In this document: positions 1 to 6,087 of the stretch, in pieces
Numbering within the stretch: position 1 is the first letter of the stretch
Layout of the letters: every line of letters starts with the position of its first letter
Source of the DNA: an uncultured Collinsella sp.
GTDB lineage: Bacteria; Actinomycetota; Coriobacteriia; Coriobacteriales; Coriobacteriaceae
Length of the DNA: 12,938 bases
Assembly: GCA_900551305.1 (NCBI GenBank)
Contig: URVK01000021.1
Location: forward strand, 1-12,938
Reading direction: 5' to 3'
The notes under the pieces: generated by a model
What the model saw: only the letters and a program-made list of their open reading frames with translations
What the model was told of the DNA's origin: nothing
Databases searched by the model: none
Program-made: the position numbers and the translations under genes

Positions 1-5
1 CATAA

Positions 6-743
6 GTGAGTTTTAGCGGGCCCGCCGGCGAGCTGCCGTTTGAGCTGACGGCGAGCATCGCGGGCGTTATGCTCGTGCGCGCGGTGCGTCCCGACTCCAG
101 GGGGAGCAAATGGCTCGCCGTGCTCGGCATCCTCGTCAACATTGGCCTTGCCGGCTACGAGATCGTTTCGTCCCTGCGGGTTGGCGGCAAACTCATCGCG
201 GTTCAGTTGGTGCTGACGTTTGTGCTGGTCATCGCCGCTAACCTTGTCGTCTATCGCCTCACGCGCACGACCGAGCCCGACGAACTCACGCGCTGGGCGT
301 TGATGGTGCTTGTCGTGTGGGTCGCTCAGGCCATCATCCTCAACGTGATTGTCAAGCCGCTGTGGTCGCGCCCACGCATGCGCGTGATCGAGGTGACGCA
401 GGGACTCGAGTTTCAGCCGTGGTGGGTGATCGGCAACCCCGACAAGTGGGCCTATATTGCCGCCGGTGTAGTCAAGGACGGCTTTAAGTCGTTTGCGAGC
501 GGACACACGGCGCACGCGGCAATCGGCCTCATGCTCGCTGGGCTTCCCGCGACGGCCTTTAAGGAAAAGCCGTCGCGCCGTCGTGTGGTCTTTTGGACGG
601 CGGCTGTGGTCGCGGCGCTCGTCGCGTTTGGCCGCATCGTGATCGGAGCGCACTTTTTGAGTGACGTGAGCTGCGGTTTTGCTCTGGTACTGGCACTTGA
701 GTGCCTTGCCGCGCGCATTGCCTATCCCAGCGGCGTACAATAG
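6..743 (+). CDS. PAP2-family membrane phosphatase
   Basis: This is an integral membrane phosphatase of the PAP2 (type 2 phosphatidic acid phosphatase) superfamily, which typically dephosphorylates lipid phosphates or undecaprenyl pyrophosphate. The three family motifs are visible. Motif 1 is K117-x6-R124 (KPLWSRPR), with Met where the usual Pro follows. Motif 2 is the SGH at 165-167 in SFASGHTA. Motif 3 is R210-x5-H216-x3-D220 in GRIVIGAHFLSD. Several hydrophobic segments (about 37-55, 65-84, 97-116, 169-185, 195-213, 221-237) fit a polytopic protein. The GTG start directly follows an in-frame TAA at 3-5, and the other two frames also stop within the first 16 bases. The gene therefore cannot extend upstream as sequenced; either this is the start or the N-terminus was lost. 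Too little sequence precedes it to judge the ribosome binding site. The substrate cannot be told from sequence. Confidence 0.83.
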   Translation: MSFSGPAGELPFELTASIAGVMLVRAVRPDSRGSKWLAVLGILVNIGLAGYEIVSSLRVGGKLIAVQLVLTFVLVIAANLVVYRLTRTTEPDELTRWALMVLVVWVAQAIILNVIVKPLWSRPRMRVIEVTQGLEFQPWWVIGNPDKWAYIAAGVVKDGFKSFASGHTAHAAIGLMLAGLPATAFKEKPSRRRVVFWTAAVVAALVAFGRIVIGAHFLSDVSCGFALVLALECLAARIAYPSGVQ

Positions 744-788
744 CTCCGTTTGAATCATCTGGCCGATACCCGGTAAGAGAGGATTGCC

Positions 789-1814
789 ATGCTCGCGTTC
801 AACAACGACTATTCCCACGGCGCACACCCAGCGGTGCTGCAGGCGCTCGTCGACACCAATATGGAGCCGCAGCCCGGCTACGGTACCGATGCACATACCG
901 AGCGTGCCAAGCAACTTATTCGCGAGGCCTGCCAGGCGCCTGACGCCGACGTGTTTTTCCTGGTGGGCGGCACGCAGGCTAACGCGACGGTGATCGACAT
1001 GCTGCTTGCGCCGTACGAGGGCGTCGTTGCTGCCGAGACTGGCCACGTTGCCTGCCACGAGGCGGGGGCCCTCGAGTTTGGCGGCCACAAGGTGCTCACC
1101 ATCCCCGGCTACGAGGGCAAGATGCACGCCGAGGACCTCGAGAACTATATCCAGGTGTTCTACGAAAACGAGAGCTACGAGCACACGGTGTTCCCGGGTG
1201 CCGTGTACGTGAGCCTATCGACCGAGTACGGCACGCTGTACTCCAAGGCCGAGCTCGCGGCGATTCACGCAGTGTGCCAGAAGCGCGAGATTCCGCTGTT
1301 TGTGGATGGCGCCCGCCTGGCCTATGCGCTGGCGGCCGATGAGTGCGACATTACCCTGCCCGAGCTGGCGCAGCTGTGCGACGTGTTCTACATCGGCGGC
1401 ACCAAGTGCGGCGCGCTCTGCGGCGAGGCTGTGGTGTTCTGCGGCATGCGCGCCCCGGCGCATCCCATTCCGCGTATTAAGCAGCACGGCGCGCTGTTGG
1501 CCAAGGGCCGCCTGACGGGCGTGCAGTTTGAGGCGCTCTTTACCGACGGCCTGTATTTTGAGATTGGTCGCCAGGCGATTGAGACCGCGCAGGCGCTTCG
1601 TCGCGTGCTGCACGAGCACGGCTACCGGTTCTTCTTGGAGACGCCGACTAACCAGCAGTTCGTGATTCTGCCCAACGAGGACATGGCGCGCATTCGCGAG
1701 CATGCGGCGATCGAGTACTGGGAAAAGTACGACGAGACCCACACGGTGGTGCGCTTTTGCACCAGCTGGGCCACGACGCAGGAGGATATCGACGCGTTGG
1801 CGGCTGTCCTGTAG
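789..1814 (+). CDS. low-specificity L-threonine aldolase-like PLP enzyme
   Basis: A 341-residue cytosolic PLP enzyme of the beta-eliminating lyase/threonine aldolase family (fold type I), predicted to cleave L-threonine or L-allo-threonine to glycine and acetaldehyde. The PLP lysine is K206 in YIGGTKCGA. D173 and R176 in FVDGARLAYA match the pyridine-nitrogen aspartate and a phosphate- or carboxylate-binding arginine. H86 in TGHVACHE fits the histidine that stacks on the cofactor. GGTQAN at 60-65 is the phosphate-binding turn after the first strand. The length is normal for the family. The ATG at 789 follows an AGAGAGG ribosome binding site (775-781). A TACAAT box at 736-741, inside the end of the preceding gene, could be a -10, but no good -35 precedes it. 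The gene stands alone and is closed by a strong terminator. Related enzymes of other specificity, such as phenylserine aldolase, cannot be excluded. Confidence 0.88.
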   Translation: MLAFNNDYSHGAHPAVLQALVDTNMEPQPGYGTDAHTERAKQLIREACQAPDADVFFLVGGTQANATVIDMLLAPYEGVVAAETGHVACHEAGALEFGGHKVLTIPGYEGKMHAEDLENYIQVFYENESYEHTVFPGAVYVSLSTEYGTLYSKAELAAIHAVCQKREIPLFVDGARLAYALAADECDITLPELAQLCDVFYIGGTKCGALCGEAVVFCGMRAPAHPIPRIKQHGALLAKGRLTGVQFEALFTDGLYFEIGRQAIETAQALRRVLHEHGYRFFLETPTNQQFVILPNEDMARIREHAAIEYWEKYDETHTVVRFCTSWATTQEDIDALAAVL

Positions 1815-1830
1815 CCTGATGTAATGACGG

Positions 1831-1875
1831 GGGGCCGCCTTGCGCTGGGTTTGGCGCAAGGCGGCCTCTGTTTTT
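1831..1875 (+). terminator. Rho-independent terminator after the threonine aldolase gene
   Basis: A perfect 13-bp GC-rich stem (GGCCGCCTTGCGC at 1833-1845 with its complement at 1854-1866) encloses an 8-nt loop and is followed by TCTGTTTTT. It lies 19 bases after the stop codon at 1812-1814 and just before the next gene's ribosome binding site, so the aldolase and acetyltransferase genes are probably separate transcription units. Confidence 0.9.
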
Positions 1876-1891
1876 GAGGGGGAAGGGTTGT

Positions 1892-2482
1892 ATGACCGAG
1901 ATGTCCGAGCCGACGATTCGCCTGGCGACGCCCGATGATGCGCCGGCGTTGCTTGCCATCTATGAGCCGTATGTGCGCCAGACGGCGATTACCTGCGAAT
2001 ACGAGGTGCCGAGCGTTGAGGAGTTCGCCGGGCGTATTGAGCGTACGCTCAAGCGCTATCCGTATTTGGTGATGGAGTTGGACGGGCGTCCGGTAGGCTA
2101 TGCCTACGTGAGTCCGCTTAACAGCCGCGAGGCATACGACTGGTCGGTCGAGACATCGATCTACCTGGCACGCGATGTGCGCCATGGCGGGCTGGGTCGC
2201 AAGCTGCACGATGCGCTCAAGCGGTGCCTGATCGCGATGGGCATCACCAATATGTGCGCGCTCATCGCCGTGCCGCACGACAAGGACGACGAGTATCTAA
2301 CGCACAATAGCCAGGACTTCCATGCCCATATGGGGTATCGCCTGGTGGGTGCCTTCGACCGCTGCGCCCAAAAGTTCGGCCGCTGGTACGACATGTGCTG
2401 GATGGAGCTGGTCCTTGCCGAGCGCACACCCAACCAACCCAAACCAATCTGGTTCCCCGACCTCCCCAAACCTACCATTTAG
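1892..2482 (+). CDS. GNAT N-acetyltransferase, phosphinothricin acetyltransferase (Pat/Bar)-like
   Basis: A 196-residue GNAT-fold acetyl-CoA-dependent N-acetyltransferase of the Pat/Bar/MddA group, whose members acetylate small amines such as phosphinothricin, methionine sulfoximine or related amino acids. The N-terminal TIRLATPDDAPALLAIY is the typical first strand and helix. YDWSVETSIYL (82-92) matches the group's conserved strand before the CoA site, and RHGGLGRKL (97-105) is the acetyl-CoA pyrophosphate-binding loop. The fold ends at about residue 176. The last 20 residues are proline-rich, and their final codons lie inside a dispersed repeat (2471-2505). An in-frame TTG at 1874 exists, but the ATG at 1892 is preferred because GGGGGAAGGG ends about 4-5 bases before it; the ATG at 1901 is a second choice. 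The exact substrate is unknown. Confidence 0.87.
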   Translation: MTEMSEPTIRLATPDDAPALLAIYEPYVRQTAITCEYEVPSVEEFAGRIERTLKRYPYLVMELDGRPVGYAYVSPLNSREAYDWSVETSIYLARDVRHGGLGRKLHDALKRCLIAMGITNMCALIAVPHDKDDEYLTHNSQDFHAHMGYRLVGAFDRCAQKFGRWYDMCWMELVLAERTPNQPKPIWFPDLPKPTI

Positions 2483-2505
2483 GGGCAGGTTTATTTTGGC
2501 AGGTT
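2471..2505 (-). repeat. dispersed short palindromic repeat, copy A (inverted)
   Basis: Read on the minus strand, this stretch begins AACCTGCCAAAATAAACCTG and closely matches the repeat at 9971-10019 and, less closely, the one at 12105-12150. Its ends form an imperfect hairpin, CCTACCA (2471-2477) with TGGCAGG (2497-2503), with one mismatch. It spans the junction of two convergent genes: the acetyltransferase stop (2480-2482) lies inside it, and it overlaps two bases of the regulator's stop (2504-2506). It may act as a bidirectional transcription end, or it may simply be a tolerated insertion. Confidence 0.65.
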
Positions 2506-3226
2506 AGCCGATGGGCTCGGTGTATTTGGCACGGTCGGTGCGCTGGATGCGCTTGGAGACATGGAGCGGTCGGCCGTCGGTGTCGTAGACGTAGTCGGTG
2601 ATCAGGATCAGCGCCTGCCCGCGCTCAACGTTGAGCAAAAACGCCTCGTTTTGCGAGGCATAGCACACCTCAAAGGTCTTGTGTCCCTGTGCCGGCGCGC
2701 GATGGAATTCCTGGCGCAGCGTGGCGTAGAGCGAACCGTTGATATCGCGATCGATGAGCGTCTCGAAGCTTGGCGGCAGGTAGGTGGTCTCCAGGCACAG
2801 CGGCGCATCGTCCAGATAACGCAGTCGGACAAGTTTGACGAGCTTGCTGCCCACGGCGACATCGAAGAACTTGGCCGCATTGCCCGCGGCCTTGGCAAAG
2901 CCCGAGTCCACCGTGCGCGTGGTGGGCTTCATACCCTGGCCCTGGACCTGTGTCGTGTAGCTCGAAAACACCAGGTTGTTCTCGTGGAGCGCCGGCGTGT
3001 CGGCCACAAAGGCGCCACGCCCGCGCTCGGTGCGCACCAGGCCCTCATCAACGAGCACCTTAAGGGCGTGGCGTACGGTGCTGCGCGACAGCCCCGATTC
3101 GTCCATGAGTTCCATCTCGGACGGCAGCTTGTCTTCGCGCGCGTAGACGCCGGCGGCGATGCGGTCACGCAGCATGCCCGCCAAGCGCTCGTATTGGGCC
3201 AGTTTCTTTTTAGATGAGACGCCCAT
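2504..3226 (-). CDS. GntR-family regulator with UTRA domain, candidate local regulator of the deglycase gene at 3433
   Basis: A 240-residue cytosolic transcription factor of the GntR/HutC subfamily. Residues 8-75 form the winged helix-turn-helix, with the signature LPSEMELMDESGLSRSTVR at 34-52 and the wing TERGRGAFVAD at 66-76. Residues of about 97-233 form a UTRA ligand-binding domain, including the strand pattern KLVRLRYLDDAPLCLETTYLP and a C-terminal DYVYDTDGRPLHVSKRI. In this family a small ligand, often a sugar phosphate or amino-sugar derivative, releases the repressor from DNA. The gene is divergent from the SIS deglycase gene at 3433, the classic arrangement for a local repressor. The ATG at 3226 has only a modest ribosome binding site (AGGTTGG). 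The ligand may be a phosphorylated Amadori product, which is inferred only from the neighbour. Confidence 0.92.
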   Translation of the reverse strand: MGVSSKKKLAQYERLAGMLRDRIAAGVYAREDKLPSEMELMDESGLSRSTVRHALKVLVDEGLVRTERGRGAFVADTPALHENNLVFSSYTTQVQGQGMKPTTRTVDSGFAKAAGNAAKFFDVAVGSKLVKLVRLRYLDDAPLCLETTYLPPSFETLIDRDINGSLYATLRQEFHRAPAQGHKTFEVCYASQNEAFLLNVERGQALILITDYVYDTDGRPLHVSKRIQRTDRAKYTEPIG

Positions 3227-3236
3227 ATTGCCAACC

Positions 3237-3266
3237 TATATCTAACTTGTATGCTTAACTAAGCAA
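3237..3266 (-). promoter_or_regulatory. putative promoter and TTGTATGC operator of the minus-strand GntR gene
   Basis: On the minus strand, TTGCTT (from 3266 to 3261) and GATATA (from 3242 to 3237) are spaced by 18 bp and could be -35 and -10 boxes. The spacer contains TAACTTGTATGC (plus strand 3243-3254), which recurs exactly at 3382-3393 in front of the divergent gene. An overlapping palindrome, TGCTTA-AC-TAAGCA, lies at 3252-3265. A repressor site inside the spacer would give autoregulation. The boxes are weak, so this is a prediction from position and repetition. Confidence 0.45.
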
Positions 3267-3346
3267 GCATGTATTCAATACAACAACAAAACCGCTGGTA
3301 GCAAGTTATCGAAAACCGTATTAGCAAATTTTCTAAGACAAATATA

Positions 3347-3393
3347 GCATACAACTAGTCGACATAACCAAAATATGTATGTAACTTGTATGC
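3347..3393 (+). promoter_or_regulatory. putative promoter and operators of the first deglycase gene
   Basis: TCGACA (3359-3364) and TAACTT (3382-3387), 17 bp apart, are a possible -35/-10 pair. The -10 coincides with the second exact copy of TAACTTGTATGC (3382-3393), and an inverted copy of the TTGTATGC core lies at 3347-3354. The whole 206-bp region between the divergent genes is AT-rich against a GC-rich background. The likely ligand of these sites is the UTRA regulator encoded at 2504-3226. The -10 match is poor (3 of 6), so the exact start of transcription is uncertain. Confidence 0.42.
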
Positions 3394-3432
3394 CTGTGAT
3401 GAGCATCAAACGAGAAGAAAGGCTGATGCACG

Positions 3433-4425
3433 ATGACTACTCAGGAACAGGTTAAGGATGTCGTCTCCCAGGTTTTGGCTGACAAGGCAGACAAGGGCGG
3501 CATCAAGCGCGTTGTGTGGATTGGCGCTGGCGGATCCAACGGCGGCAACTATCCTGCCCAGTACTTTATGGAGCACGAGGCCACGCAGGTCGTGAGCTCC
3601 AGCTACACCAGCAACGAGTTCGTGCACGCCACCCCGGCCTACGTCAACGAGAACACCCTGGCCGTCGTCGTGTCCATGCGCGGCACCAAGGAGACCATCG
3701 TTGCCGCCCAGGTCGCCAAGGACCACGGCGCCAGCACCATCGCCATCTATGTTGACGAGTCCGGCCTCACCGAGGTCTGCGACTACAAGATTCAGTACGA
3801 CAGCCTGGCCGTCGACGAGTCCTGCATGGGCCGCACCAACTCCGCCGTCGTGACCATGATCGCCATGGAGCTTACGCAGCAGACCGAGGGCTATGCCGAG
3901 TACGAGACCGCTATGGCCGCCTTCGACCTGGTTGACCCCATCTATCGTAAGGCCGTCGAGTACACCCGTCCGCTTGCCGCCAAGTGGGCCGAGCAGAACG
4001 CCGACAAGCCCTGCATTAACGTCATGGCCCAGGGCCCGCTCTTTGGTGCTGCCTACGTCTTTAGCATCTGCAACGTGCAGGAGATGCTGCAGATCGACTC
4101 CTGCACCATCAACACCTGCGACTTCTTCCACGGCCCCTTCGAGATTCTGGACAAGCGCACCTCGCTGTTCCAGCTCATCGGCGTCGGCCGCAGCCGCTGC
4201 AACGACGAGCGCGGTATCCGCTTCGTCAACCAGTACGGGGGCGAGCGCGGCTATCAGCTCGACGCCAAGGAGCTCGGCCTCAACGACATCAAGGACAGCG
4301 TGAGCGAGTACTTCAACCACCTGATCTTTGCCCCGATCCTCAACAACGTGTACATGCGTGCGCTCTCTGCCGTCACCCACAAGGACTACATGACGCGCCG
4401 CTACATGTGGAAGCTTGAGTATTAG
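3433..4425 (+). CDS. SIS-domain sugar-amine (Amadori) 6-phosphate deglycase, FrlB/GfrE/GfrF-like (first paralogue)
   Basis: A 330-residue cytosolic protein with two SIS (sugar isomerase) domains, related to the glutaminase-less isomerase half of GlmS. Family members FrlB, GfrE and GfrF split fructoselysine or glucoselysine 6-phosphate into glucose 6-phosphate and lysine. Visible marks are WIGAGGSNGGNYPAQYF (29-45) and SNEF (60-63) in the first SIS domain, QQTEGY (149-154) in the linker, FFHGPFE (231-237) in the second domain, and the C-terminal signature RRYMWKLEY (322-330). Its paralogue at 8887 has GEYFHGPFE, whereas here it is CDFFHGPFE, so the Glu at the place of the GlmS ELKHGP glutamate is Asp230. 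That may mark a different substrate or altered catalysis. The start is the ATG at 3433, behind AGAAAGG. It stands next to its own divergent GntR regulator. The precise substrate is an inference; other phosphosugar isomerase activities remain possible. Confidence 0.9.
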   Translation: MTTQEQVKDVVSQVLADKADKGGIKRVVWIGAGGSNGGNYPAQYFMEHEATQVVSSSYTSNEFVHATPAYVNENTLAVVVSMRGTKETIVAAQVAKDHGASTIAIYVDESGLTEVCDYKIQYDSLAVDESCMGRTNSAVVTMIAMELTQQTEGYAEYETAMAAFDLVDPIYRKAVEYTRPLAAKWAEQNADKPCINVMAQGPLFGAAYVFSICNVQEMLQIDSCTINTCDFFHGPFEILDKRTSLFQLIGVGRSRCNDERGIRFVNQYGGERGYQLDAKELGLNDIKDSVSEYFNHLIFAPILNNVYMRALSAVTHKDYMTRRYMWKLEY

Positions 4426-4451
4426 TTACGCGGTTTTACCAAACCGCGTAA
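4426..4451 (+). terminator. hairpin directly after the first deglycase stop codon
   Basis: A perfect 11-bp stem, TTACGCGGTTT (4426-4436) with its complement at 4441-4451, encloses the tetraloop TACC and begins with the base after the stop codon. No T-run follows, so it is not a textbook intrinsic terminator. It could stabilise the 3' end of the mRNA or work together with the larger palindrome that begins 15 bases further on. Confidence 0.5.
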
Positions 4452-4465
4452 CGGCTCGACGCTGC

Positions 4466-4564
4466 AAACCCACCTGAGCGGCAATCTGCCTTTCAGCTTC
4501 AGCGGCATGACCAGAAGGTCAATGCCGCTTCGCTTCAAGGCACCTTGCTCGCTCAGGTGGGTTT
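4466..4564. repeat. 99-bp long imperfect palindrome
   Basis: The left arm (4466-4512) and right arm (4517-4564) pair over nearly their whole length. The outer 14 to 15 bp are AAACCCACCTGAGC with its exact complement. The apical stem is AGCGGCATGACC with GGTCAATGCCGCT, which has one bulged A, and the loop is AGAA. Between them, the GCAA, TGCCTT and AGC blocks also pair with small internal loops. This could be a mobile or REP-like palindromic element, or the gene for a structured RNA. A run of T (4562-4565) at the right edge gives weak terminator potential. This palindrome and the repeats that follow fill most of the gene-free 397 bases between 4426 and 4822. Confidence 0.7.
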
Positions 4565-4607
4565 TCGCTGGCGTTGCCAAAGCATCGGCGTCGCCTTGGC
4601 CCAGATG

Positions 4608-4708
4608 CGGCACTTGGAGACGTTCGGCACTTGGGGACAGTCCTAGTCATTGGGGACAGGTTACTTTGCACCAAGTTGGCGCATATGAACCTGACCCCTT
4701 TGCACCAA
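4608..4708. repeat. cluster of short direct and inverted repeats (GGGGACAGG type)
   Basis: CGGCACTTGG occurs at 4608-4617 and 4625-4634, TTGGGGACAG at 4631-4640 and 4650-4659, and CTTTGCACCAA at 4664-4674 and 4698-4708. GGGGACAGGTT (4652-4662) is nearly complementary to AACCTGACCCC (4688-4698). The pattern looks like several decayed copies of a short palindromic element. A perfect hairpin at 8769-8794 carries a related AGTCCCTTTGTCAC motif. No coding potential is evident here. Confidence 0.55.
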
Positions 4709-4762
4709 TGGGTTGTAGCGGTAGAGCAGATTTTTCCGCTCGCCGATTTGTGTCTTGAAAAA

Positions 4763-4783
4763 TGTATATAACGACTATAACGT
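4763..4783 (+). promoter_or_regulatory. putative operator (ACGTTATA type) upstream of the EamA transporter gene
   Basis: TATAACG occurs twice in tandem (4767-4773 and 4776-4782), a spacing of 9 bp. The second copy reads TATAACGT, the complement of the ACGTTATA found upstream of the PTS operon (6052-6059) and upstream of the second GntR gene (12191-12198). It lies about 40 bp before the proposed start codon, in an AT-rich patch, a suitable place for a repressor site. The binding protein is inferred to be the regulator at 12241. Confidence 0.48.
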
Positions 4784-4822
4784 AGTATGAAACATATTGG
4801 AAACAATACCGAGGAGGCTGCG

Positions 4823-5905
4823 TTGAAGAAAAGCAATCTGGGCTATGTGCTGGTGCTGATCGCCGCGCTTATGTGGGGCACCATCGGAATCTTTGTTAAC
4901 GGAATATCGGCCCTGGGTGTTTCGTCTCAGAGCATGGCGGCCTTTCGCCTGTTGTCGGGTGCCGTCTTAATGGCTCCGGTCTTGGCATTTATGGGTTGCC
5001 AGGGAGGTGCTCGTGAGGGAAAAGCCTCGGGTCCCATGGCACTGTTCAAGGCAAGTCCTAAAGAGCTTGTTCCCTGCGCGCTTCTTGGCATTATCGGCCT
5101 CGCCACTGCTAACACGCTTTATTACGAGTGCATGGGCGAGGTGGGCATGTCCACGGCCTCGGTGCTGCTTTACACCTCGCCGGTGTTTGGCGTCGTGCTC
5201 GGCCGCGTGCTTTATCGCGAGGACGTGACCCCCAACAAACTCGTCGCCATCGTCTTTAACATTGTGGGTTGCGTGCTCGCGGTGACGAGCGGCGACCTGT
5301 CTGGTTTCCATTTCTCGGCTTGGGGCGTCGTGTCGGGCGTGATCGCCGGACTTTGCGGTGCGCTACTGGCTGTGTTTAGTCGCATGGCCACCAAGACGCT
5401 GCATCCTCTGGCGGTGACGTTTTGGGGCTTTGTCTTTGGCGGATGCTTTATGGCAGTGCTTTCGGCTCCGTGGTCCGATGTGGCCGCGGCAATGTCCCCG
5501 CAGCTCATTCTGCTGTTCGCGGGCTTTGGCTTTATTCCGACGGCTCTTGCGTACATCTTCTATATGCAGGGCCTTTCGATGGATCTTGAGACGTCGAAGG
5601 TGCCGGTCGTGGCTTCGTTTGAAACCGTGGCGACCGTTTTGGTCGGTATTGGCATCTATGCCGAGCCCGCCGGCGCGATCAAAGTCCTGGGCATCGTGCT
5701 GGTGCTCGCGTCCATCCTGATCATGAACACCGATTTCTCCAAGCTGCGCAACAGTGCCTTTGTCGGCCATATCGTTGAGAGCATGACCTTTAAGCCCAAC
5801 GCGTGGTGGACGGAGAAATCGCAGGACATGGATCTGTTCCGCGAGCGCACCGGCATCGCGCTGGAGCCCACCGTGCAGGAAAGCCCCTGGTACTTCGTGC
5901 GATAG
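4823..5905 (+). CDS. EamA-domain (drug/metabolite transporter superfamily) membrane transporter
   Basis: A 360-residue inner-membrane transporter with two EamA repeats (about 6-155 and 165-303) and roughly ten hydrophobic helices. Family traits are the start GYVLVLIAALMWGTIGIF, SASVLLYTSPVFGVVLG-like helix 4/5 (111-127) and VPVVASFETVATVLVG (260-275) in the second repeat. DMT proteins export or import amino acids and small metabolites; the substrate here is unknown. After the last helix comes an unusual 55-residue hydrophilic tail (about 306-360) rich in Trp and charged residues. The TTG at 4823 is chosen because GAGGAGG (4811-4817) lies 5 bases before it. The in-frame ATG at 4787 has no ribosome binding site and would run through the operator region. 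The upstream operator resembles those of the PTS operon, so a role in releasing lysine or another pathway product, or in uptake, is plausible but inferred. Confidence 0.88.
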   Translation: MKKSNLGYVLVLIAALMWGTIGIFVNGISALGVSSQSMAAFRLLSGAVLMAPVLAFMGCQGGAREGKASGPMALFKASPKELVPCALLGIIGLATANTLYYECMGEVGMSTASVLLYTSPVFGVVLGRVLYREDVTPNKLVAIVFNIVGCVLAVTSGDLSGFHFSAWGVVSGVIAGLCGALLAVFSRMATKTLHPLAVTFWGFVFGGCFMAVLSAPWSDVAAAMSPQLILLFAGFGFIPTALAYIFYMQGLSMDLETSKVPVVASFETVATVLVGIGIYAEPAGAIKVLGIVLVLASILIMNTDFSKLRNSAFVGHIVESMTFKPNAWWTEKSQDMDLFRERTGIALEPTVQESPWYFVR

Positions 5906-6042
5906 GGGATTGCGCGCAGGGTCTGACCTGGGGTTATCCAGCTAGCGCCGGCCTACCCAGCCCAACGTTTCGAGTACGTTAAACCCGTCAACGGTCGATT
6001 TTCACCCGCGAACGGTCTTTATACTAATTAGCAATATAAGCA

Positions 6043-6071
6043 ACGTATAAGACGTTATAATGACCATAACG
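6043..6071 (+). promoter_or_regulatory. putative promoter -10 and operator of the PTS operon
   Basis: A consensus -10 hexamer TATAAT at 6056-6061 leaves a leader of about 20 bases before the ATG at 6088; no good -35 is visible 16-18 bp upstream. The -10 is embedded in an inverted repeat, CGTTAT (6053-6058) and ATAACG (6066-6071), with a 7-nt spacer. A further ACGTATAA lies at 6043-6050. ACGTTATA (6052-6059) recurs upstream of the EamA gene and of the second GntR gene. A repressor bound here would cover the -10. A second possible -10, TATACT, lies at 6020-6025. Confidence 0.52.
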
Positions 6072-6087
6072 AAAAGGAGGAGGCAAG

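Noticed and set aside
3406..4380. Long open frame on the minus strand (about 324 codons) opposite the first deglycase gene
   Set aside because: It is a shadow of strong codon bias on the plus strand. Its translation is low-complexity (rich in V, G, D, H, L) and the plus strand has clear SIS motifs and a ribosome binding site.
4466..4564. Integron attC-like site
   Set aside because: The imperfect palindrome recalls attC folding, but no GTTRRRY-type core sites or integrase gene are visible and the neighbours are not cassettes.
4608..4708. CRISPR array
   Set aside because: The repeats are only 10-11 bases, irregularly spaced and partly overlapping, with no cas genes nearby.
4426..4822. Lysine riboswitch or T-box leader in front of the EamA transporter
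   Set aside because: The structured part lies far upstream and is a simple palindrome. No multi-helix junction or specifier/antiterminator pattern is recognisable, and an operator-like repeat lies next to the start instead.
4787..4822. ATG at 4787 as the EamA start
   Set aside because: There is no ribosome binding site before it, whereas GAGGAGG is ideally placed before the TTG at 4823, and the longer N-terminus is hydrophilic and atypical.
4507..4836. Small open frames in both directions in the gene-free stretch after the first deglycase
   Set aside because: They run through palindromes and repeats, lack ribosome binding sites and show no domain-like composition.
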